NCBI RefSeq assembly: GCF_003254395.2
Contig: NC_037647.1
Coordinates: 5,616,876-5,680,875 of the forward strand
Direction of reading: 5' to 3'
Source: Apis mellifera
Lineage: Eukaryota; Arthropoda; Insecta; Hymenoptera; Apidae
Length of the DNA: 64,000 nucleotides
The notes beneath the pieces are model-generated. The model saw only the letters and a list, made by a program, of their open reading frames with translations, had not been told where the DNA came from and made no database searches. This document shows positions 59,801 to 64,000 of this stretch, piece after piece; the first letter of the stretch is position 1; each line of letters opens with the position of its first letter. A program made the position numbers and the translations under genes.

Positions 59801-62113
59801 TAATATATTAAAAAATTATATATATTAATATTAATTAAAAAACGTATAATATCGTTAAAACTAACTTTATTATTTATATTTATTTCAGATGAGGAATATG
59901 GACAAAAAAGCGTATCCGTAATGCTTAATGGCCAAGAAACAGAATTGGAAATCATAGATCATCCTGCAGCAGAGATGTCGGTAAGTTTATTATAATAAAT
60001 TAATATAATCGTCAATATCTTCATTAACAGTTTAATCATGCAAATATTCTTCCTTTTTTTTTTCTTTTTTAGTCTTCATTTTCTTCACAACCAGTCTTTT
60101 ATTTTCCATCCTTGTATCCATCATGCAGACATTCTTATACTTGGATTTTTATAGCAAAAGGATTAGCTCGCTTACTTAAAATAATGAATTTATCTCGACA
60201 TTGCATTATCCTTATCTTGTTTGAAAATACGTATTATACGTTTAAATTTTCACGAGGTATAAAAAAATGTTAGATAAAAGATGTGTATCTACCTTGATGA
60301 AAATTGAAATTTTCTCCTTTTTTAAAAAGCAATTTCGTTTAACATTAATTCGTTCTAAAACCTTTTCTAAAGCTTTTATAGATAAAATTCTATAATTGAA
60401 TTTTAAATATTCTTTTTAAATTATTTTAATAATTCAATATTATATATCCACCATTTAATATAATCATAATAATCATAAAATCATAGAATCATAGAATCAT
60501 AAAATCATAGAAAGGTATTTAAACTTGTAGTAAAGTTTCTTCTAATAAAAGTTTCATTAACGATATTATTAACAGCAAGTTTCCTATTCATTTACAGGTT
60601 GAAACATTCTGCTCGACATATAATCCAGATGTTTTCGTAGTAGTTTATTCGGTAGTGGACAGACGAAGCTTAAAAATGGCCGAAGAGACGTTGCTCTATC
60701 TATGGAAGAGCGATTATATGGCTAGCCGTGGTGTGATTCTTGTTGGAAATAAAGTTGATCTGGAACGAAAGCGTGAGGTTCCATCTGTCGGTGAGTAGAT
60801 GATTAATAATAAATAACTTCGTAGTCTTCAAGAAAAAAAGAAAATTTAATTTAAATTGTTGTTGTAATTGTCATTCAATTGTTACTTCTTTTTTTTCTTT
60901 TATTTTTTTCTCCTCGGTGTTTCAATGCTGAAACAATTAATATAAAATCATTAATTAAGAAATGCAAACGTTTTTCATTTACTAAAAAGTCGAAAAAAAT
61001 AATGAAATAACCAACTTCGTTTGATCTATTTTAATTAAATTACTTCGTATAATTAAATTTTGATATTCTAGAAAATAAAAATTTTTATAAATAGAAAACA
61101 TCAAGAATAAATTACAAATTTACATATTTTATAAATCAAGTTAATTTTCATTTTTATACTCGTCAAGGCTATTCTTATCAAGTCCTTGCTCGATTACCCA
61201 GTCGTTCTAACGAGAGCAGACTCTCGTAATTACGTTTTCGTGTTTTTAAGCATTAAGTGAAATTAAATGAAAGTATATATTATATGAATTGATAAGGAAT
61301 TTATCTTTCGAATATTCAATATTCTATTTCAACTTTTGGTATTTTTTAAAATTTAATTTTTTTATCATTATTTAATTCATAAATTCTTAATTATTATTAA
61401 TTTATTCTTATTTATTCTTACTTATTTTTAAGTCTTAATTCTTAAAATTACTGAAGAGAATAAAAATTTTTGTTTTTCGATTAAAAAAATTAAGTAGAAT
61501 ATCGATTATTCAAATGTTAATTACTGAATTTCAGTCAACTGATCCATTATCCGACAAGATGTATTTAAAAATTCATCATTTTAAAAATGTTACTTTAATT
61601 ATTTATTCAAATCATTAGTGATTCATTAGCAGCATGTATCCAACACTATCAAGATAAATCTACGTACTTTGTGCTTGGCCAATACTTTTTATTAATAATT
61701 CATTAGAAGAAAATTTAAAAAAAAAAAAAAATTGTTTGAAATCACCTGAGAAATCGTCAATTAAGCTTTGTCAATTTAAAGGACATTCTGTATTATATAA
61801 AATATTATAATTCTGTGGGAAAAAGGTATCATTTAAAACTTCTAACTTTTTTATTTTAATTATTCTTTTTATTAAAGTTGGTCGACGTATGGCAAACAAT
61901 TGTGGTTGTAAATTCATCGAAACATCATCGGGACTCGCCCATCACGTAGACGAGCTGCTGGTCGGTATTCTGGCGCAAATTAAGTTGAATCCTCAACGGG
62001 ATCGGGACCAAGCGAATAGACGAAGAAGAAGCAAGCATCGAAGGAGAATTCTGAAACACCTGTTGGGTTTCAAGAGGAAAACGAAAAGCTGCGAGGACCT
62101 GTTCGTTCTCTAA
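23575..62113 (+). CDS. RGK-family (Rad/Gem/Rem/Kir-like) small GTPase, 439 or 456 aa by alternative first exons
   Basis: RGK proteins are Ras-related GTPases that inhibit high-voltage-activated calcium channels and affect the cytoskeleton, acting at the membrane and in the cytosol. Isoform A joins 23575-23762, 33118-33352, 48916-49127, 52779-52942, 59889-59980, 60598-60790 and 61878-62113 (439 aa). Isoform B replaces the first exon with 31924-32162 (456 aa). In isoform A numbering: a Pro/Ser/Gly-rich stretch (about 75-125), RLRSFSITANG (RGK-typical), P-loop GASGVGKT (240-247), a non-canonical G3 region IIDHPAAEM (288-296), GNKVDL (347-352), ETSSG (376-380) and the RGK C-terminal signature KTKSCEDLFVL (429-439). 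There is no CAAX box, as expected of RGK. The gene spans at least 38.5 kb and hosts a nested antisense porin gene. Which mammalian RGK it corresponds to cannot be decided. Confidence 0.92.
28491..28514 (+). repeat. (AG)12 microsatellite
   Basis: Twelve AG units in a GC-richer patch of the RGK intron; also a possible GAGA-factor-type binding tract. Confidence 0.95.
29620..29960. other. GC-richer island in RGK intron
   Basis: Open in more than one frame on both strands for 70-110 codons, but without recognisable motifs, good start context or splice pairs that match RGK phases. Best treated as a candidate enhancer or non-coding exon. Confidence 0.35.
31924..32162 (+). CDS. RGK exon 1B (alternative first coding exon)
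   Basis: Residues 1-79 plus two bases, beginning MLTEDGTFRKQEASN and ending with SRRRSSSIAVARPTPDLH. GC is far above its flanks. It ends in phase 2 at a GTAAGT donor, just like exon 1A, so both join the exon at 33118. The frame is open upstream to a TGA at 31861. An AG at 31930-31931 could instead be an acceptor from an unseen phase-1 exon. Confidence 0.75.
32163..33117 (+). other. RGK intron between exon 1B and shared exon 2
   Basis: AT-rich intron, GTAAGT to AATAG; nothing else seen. Confidence 0.8.
33118..33352 (+). CDS. RGK shared exon 2 (Pro/Ser/Gly-rich)
   Basis: Encodes FLQAETGPWGHLSPSPRSP and a low-complexity stretch rich in Pro, Ser and Gly, ending SSMPAVPRHK. One base completes the Arg codon of either first exon. 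Acceptor GACAATAG, donor GTAAAG. High GC against AT-rich flanks. Confidence 0.88.
35327..35595 (-). CDS. Porin last coding exon
   Basis: Residues 198-286 and stop. QWMVGAGAKWKIDE aligns with the AAKYQVDPDA region of VDAC, and PLRGGHKVGLAFDIEV is the C-terminal strand signature. Acceptor TTTTTCAAG. Confidence 0.93.
35327..43908 (-). CDS. Voltage-dependent anion channel (mitochondrial porin), complete 4-exon gene nested in RGK intron, 286 aa
   Basis: VDAC forms the main metabolite pore of the outer mitochondrial membrane as a beta-barrel with an N-terminal helix. Minus-strand exons: 43750-43908, 42905-43127, 40716-40925, 35327-35595; phases close and length (286) fits the family (about 282). 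The N-terminus MSAPNFKDLGKSARDVFTSG matches the VDAC helix. QKWTTDN aligns with the EKWNTDN block, placing Gln71 where VDAC1 has Glu73. GFLIGYQGGYNTET matches the central GYEGWLAGYQ region. The C-terminus PLRGGHKVGLAFDIEV is the eukaryotic porin signature. Identity to canonical VDAC looks low, so this may be a diverged or tissue-specific paralogue. A 5'UTR exon segment (43909-43961) follows a TTTTACAG acceptor, so a non-coding first exon lies farther upstream. Confidence 0.93.
38150..38570. repeat. Diverged tandem repeat, five copies
   Basis: The phrase AAATTTCAACnnTTTGA recurs at about 38159, 38261, 38342, 38399 and 38545, each in a partly conserved frame (TTTTATTyGAAAATTTCAAC... then TACTA.AATGGAGA). 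Copies have diverged and spacing varies from about 55 to 145 bases. It lies inside introns of both RGK and the porin gene. Confidence 0.5.
38926..39090. repeat. Short diverged repeat, three copies
   Basis: CATAGAAACGAATTTTGAAA, CATAGAAATGAATTTCAAAA and CGTAGAAATGAATTTCGAAA start at 38926, 38989 and 39036, each followed by a GGAAAnATnATTTT-like tail. Confidence 0.55.
40392..40455 (+). repeat. 19-base tandem repeat, 3.4 copies
   Basis: Unit TTAAAAATTATGGTTCCAT at 40392-40410, 40411-40429 and 40430-40448, plus a partial TTAAAAA. Copies are identical, so the expansion is recent. Confidence 0.95.
40716..40925 (-). CDS. Porin third coding exon
   Basis: Residues 128-197 plus one base. Includes NVDVLGSVVTAIKGFLIGYQ and MAFDYQDFGFYFRC. 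Acceptor TTTCACAG, donor GTTACA. Confidence 0.88.
42905..43127 (-). CDS. Porin second coding exon
   Basis: Residues 54-127 plus one base. LTGVMDSQYKRNYGSIIQKW then TTDNNVTLG. Acceptor TTAATAG. The donor GTTAGT was chosen because an immediate stop follows and only this site keeps phase with the next exon and preserves the alignment with VDAC. Confidence 0.85.
43750..43908 (-). CDS. Porin exon with start codon (N-terminal helix, first strands)
   Basis: Residues 1-53, MSAPNFKDLGKSARDVF to LICDTSK. Donor GTAATT, phase 0. Confidence 0.92.
43909..43961 (-). other. Porin 5'UTR segment
   Basis: 53 bases between a clear acceptor (GTTTTACAG) and the ATG; contains the sequence CCGGGAATTTACTCG. Implies at least one upstream non-coding exon, possibly in the GC-richer patch at about 44410-44550, which has a GTGAAT donor on the minus strand. 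Confidence 0.6.
44930..45340. other. GC-rich island in RGK intron, upstream of the porin gene
   Basis: Sharply GC-richer, open for about 65 codons on both strands, with a G8 run near 45309. The proteins implied show no recognised motif and no matching splice phase. It may be a promoter or enhancer shared by RGK and porin. Confidence 0.35.
46030..46043. promoter_or_regulatory. 14-bp perfect palindrome
   Basis: GCACATCGATGTGC is its own reverse complement and lies in a GC-richer patch of the RGK intron. It could bind a dimeric factor. No factor is assigned. Confidence 0.35.
48916..49127 (+). CDS. RGK shared exon 3 (RLRSFSITANG)
   Basis: Residues 142-211 of isoform A plus two bases. YYRLRSFSITANGVYNLGDS and SRRSKSINSVTSS are typical RGK N-terminal extension motifs; the serine-rich basic part resembles 14-3-3 target sequence. 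Acceptor TTGTTGCAG, donor GTGAGA. Confidence 0.93.
49216..49583 (+). repeat. 184-bp direct tandem duplication
   Basis: 49216-49399 and 49400-49583 match over their full length with a few substitutions and no net length change. Both start TTTTACAATTG and end TACATGCTT.TG. Intronic. Confidence 0.93.
51518..51849 (+). repeat. About 165-bp direct tandem duplication
   Basis: 51518-51681 and 51682-51849 share ATCAATATAAGTAAAAGATA and a long stretch after it. Copies differ by small insertions and substitutions. Confidence 0.9.
52779..52942 (+). CDS. RGK shared exon 4 (P-loop)
   Basis: Residues 212-266 plus one base. YKVGMLGASGVGKTALTAQF carries the G1 phosphate-binding loop. Acceptor CTTTTCAG, donor GTGAGT. 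Confidence 0.95.
53221..53349. promoter_or_regulatory. Candidate enhancer: CRE sites, GA-rich tract and hairpin
   Basis: Two overlapping ACGTCA half-sites (53222-53227 and 53227-53232) and a full palindromic CRE TGACGTCA (53302-53309) flank a GAGAGGGAGAGGAGAGGAGA tract (from 53273). An inverted repeat ATTCTCC/GGAGAAT follows (53330-53336 and 53343-53349). CREs bind CREB/ATF-type bZIP factors; GA tracts bind GAGA-type factors. Intronic, soon after the P-loop exon. Confidence 0.45.
56791..56820 (+). repeat. (AAT)10 microsatellite
   Basis: Ten uninterrupted AAT units in the RGK intron. Confidence 0.95.
59889..59980 (+). CDS. RGK shared exon 5 (switch regions)
   Basis: Residues 267-297. DEEYGQKSVSVMLNGQETEL then EIIDHPAAEMS. 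The DxxG magnesium/phosphate motif of ordinary Ras proteins is replaced, as known for the RGK family. Acceptor TATTTCAG, donor GTAAGT. Confidence 0.93.
59981..60597 (+). other. RGK intron between exons 5 and 6
   Basis: AT-rich; contains a short AATCATARA tandem repeat at about 60465-60513. Nothing else seen. Confidence 0.8.
60465..60513 (+). repeat. 9-base AATCATAGA-type tandem repeat
   Basis: About five copies of AATCATAnA, slightly diverged. Confidence 0.75.
60598..60790 (+). CDS. RGK shared exon 6 (NKxD)
   Basis: Residues 298-361 plus one base. DVFVVVYSVVDRRSLKMAEE and GVILVGNKVDLERKREVPS, with the guanine-specificity motif NKVD. Acceptor TTTACAG, donor GTGAGT. Confidence 0.95.
60791..61877 (+). 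other. RGK intron between exons 6 and 7
   Basis: AT-rich intron, GTGAGT to TTAAAG; nothing else seen. Confidence 0.8.
61878..62113 (+). CDS. RGK shared exon 7 (G5 and C-terminus)
   Basis: Residues 362-439 and stop. Contains CKFIETSSGLAHHV, a highly basic stretch (RRRRSKHRRR) suited to phosphoinositide and calmodulin binding, and the terminal KTKSCEDLFVL. Acceptor TTATTAAAG. Confidence 0.95.
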
Positions 62114-64000
62114 CGTTTCCCTGGTTTGAAATAATGACAAGATTCATCAATCGTATCTTATTTATTCTTCTTCTTTTCTTTTTTTAATGTACAGCAGAAG
62201 AAAGATGGAATTTAGAGGAAATTGGATATAAATTAAGATAGAATATTAAAATTTAAAGAATTTAAAAATAAAAGAGGAAAAACTTTCATTTAGATTTTGA
62301 CACGTTATATCAAATAGTAAAATATAATTTTACACACAAAATTATGTGTGAAATGTTTCCTAATTGATATTATTTAATAAAGAAATTTCTTAGATTTTTT
62401 TAAAAAGATATCATATCAGGGTTCATAATATCTTTTTTTTTATCAGTATTTGGATATTTCTCTATTTTTTTTCAAAAATTTCGTTTAAACAAATTTCAGT
62501 TTTAAAGAATATCGTTTATTGGAATTAAATGGAAGATAGATTGTATTTTTTTCGAAATGGAGAAGAATTCCAGATATTTCTAGGAAATGAATTCATATGT
62601 TTTGATCGTATCGAAATCGATTTAAATAAATTGAACGATACAAAAAAATATGGACATGAATCTGAAAAATTAGAGAAAGGTTATACATGTATATATATAT
62701 ATATATATTTTCAATTTTAAATATCAATCCAATTTCAAATGGAAAACACGATTGAGGAAATATAAATTTATATAAATACATTTGAGCAGATTTTCAGCAT
62801 GATTTATCGAATGGCTGAATATTAGCAAATTTTGTTTTTACTATTAGATATACCTCGTGATACAGTATTATAATATTGCGACGATAATTTTCAAGATACG
62901 ATTTAAGAATTAGGAATTAAGGAAATGAAGTTTATGATATCATATCATGAAATGTATATAAACTTTATTCTTAATTCAAATTAAGTTACTTCAGGATTGA
63001 TTATCTTGTATGTTTATCGTATTATTATATATATATTTATGTATATTTATTTTACAAAAAGAAATTATGTTGAAAACAGTTTAATGGAAGACGAAATAAA
63101 AAAATGACGAAATAAAAACCATAGAAAAAGACCAATGTTGTTTGAATATTGATTATAATATTATTTTTCTCTCAGAAAAATAAAAAATATTTATTCCATA
63201 TTTTTGATTTATGAAACGAGTTTAATACATAAATTTGTATTGTTAATCATTTGCAATGAACCAATTTCATTTTCCATTATTGAAAGAAAAAAATTTATTT
63301 CAAATAAACTAAAATTATTTTTCCAAGAACTTTCTCATTGCAATACTAATTTCTTACAGGAATAAAATAACTCTGAACTTGTAAATATCGAGACACTGAT
63401 AATGAATCATTCAAATAATAATTCATAGTAAATTTTCATTATTTTTGCAATGCGCAATTTTACAAATAATGAGAAAGATTTTATGGAAATAAACAAAATC
63501 GACGAAAAGTTTAAAATATAAGTTTATTATTAAGAGTCAGTAGATGGTTTTAAAGAGAATAAGATCTATGGAATTCCTGTTTTCTAAATAATAATATAGT
63601 TTTTTTTTCTAAATTTATCAATAATTATAATTCTTGCGCGTTATTTATTAAAGAAAGTAATTAATTTTTTATTAAATAAAAGTTTGTCTTCATCAATAAA
63701 TAAATTTTAATTATCATTGAATTATAGGTAACTATACAACAATTATATTAAAGTCATTATCTTAAATTTAATTATTATATATATAATTGTAATATATATA
63801 ATTATTATGAAATAATATAATTTTATTTTGTAAGAATATTATAAATTATAAATTCTAGATAAATTTATAATTAAATTCTTCTCCAAAAATTAAATAAATT
63901 AATTGTTGCGATTACCTATGATTCAATAATCAAAACAGGCATATCGAACTTGTAAATTACCTGTAAATCGAAAATTAAAAAAAACTTACAAGTTTAAGCT
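62114..64000. other. RGK 3'UTR and downstream AT-rich region
   Basis: The first poly(A) signal AATAAA is at 62267-62272, with another near 62375. A (TA)n run lies at about 62691-62708. No gene is recognised to the window end. Confidence 0.6.
62267..62272 (+). terminator. Poly(A) signal candidate for RGK
   Basis: AATAAA 154 bases after the stop codon. Further AATAAA sites follow, so longer 3'UTRs are possible. Confidence 0.5.

Larger units (their letters stand above)
52943..59888 (+). other. RGK intron between exons 4 and 5
   Basis: About 6.9 kb. The first 500 bases are GC-richer and hold a CRE and GA-rich cluster (53221-53349). A TATAAAAG box lies near 55800. An (AAT)10 run lies at 56791-56820. 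Several A-rich and T-rich tracts occur near 54530 and 58100. No exon supported. Confidence 0.75.

Noticed and set aside
1..64000. tRNA genes, rRNA, CRISPR arrays and intact transposons
   Set aside because: I looked for tRNA B-box words (GTTCGAnnC), evenly spaced repeats with spacers, and long frames for transposase or reverse transcriptase with terminal repeats. None was convincing by eye; a tRNA or repeat search would be decisive.

Overview
The window is AT-rich eukaryotic DNA with long introns, GT-AG splice sites and nested or convergent genes. No operons, Shine-Dalgarno sites or CRISPR arrays were seen. The proteins are an insect pickpocket-type channel, an FMRFamide-receptor-like GPCR, an RGK small GTPase with the insect-type switch region, and a mitochondrial porin. 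With the very low GC this suggests a hymenopteran insect, most likely a bee. The species is an inference; no search was run.

Layout. Positions 1-1600 form a CpG-rich, apparently non-coding region with strong inverted repeats and a 10-base motif repeated six times; it may be the 5' end of an unrecognised or non-coding gene. Positions 4137-10094 (+) carry a complete 12-exon pickpocket (DEG/ENaC) channel of 571 aa. Positions 10645-15088 (-) carry a complete 6-exon peptide GPCR of 359 aa that converges on the channel gene. Positions 15089-22740 are intergenic and AT-rich, with a few GC-richer islands. From about 22.7 kb to past 62.1 kb (+) lies a large RGK-type GTPase gene with two mutually exclusive first coding exons (starts at 23575 and 31924) and six shared exons, giving 439 or 456 aa. 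Its 15.6-kb intron (33353-48915) contains a complete 4-exon VDAC/porin gene (286 aa) on the opposite strand (35327-43908, with a 5'UTR segment to 43961).

I rebuilt every exon chain by hand from splice sites and reading phase. All four chains close without an internal stop and with compatible phases at each junction, which is strong internal evidence. The genes do not form a pathway. Three of the four (cation channel, peptide receptor, RGK GTPase known to inhibit voltage-gated calcium channels) have plausible roles in excitable cells; the porin is a mitochondrial outer-membrane channel. Non-coding points of interest are the repeated motif and hairpins near the left edge, a hairpin next to the first RGK start codon, a CRE/GA-rich cluster in an RGK intron, and several local tandem duplications. 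I found no clear evidence of a wholly new biological system. The best candidates for something undescribed are the structured 0.3-1.6 kb region and the dual-promoter RGK locus with its nested antisense porin.
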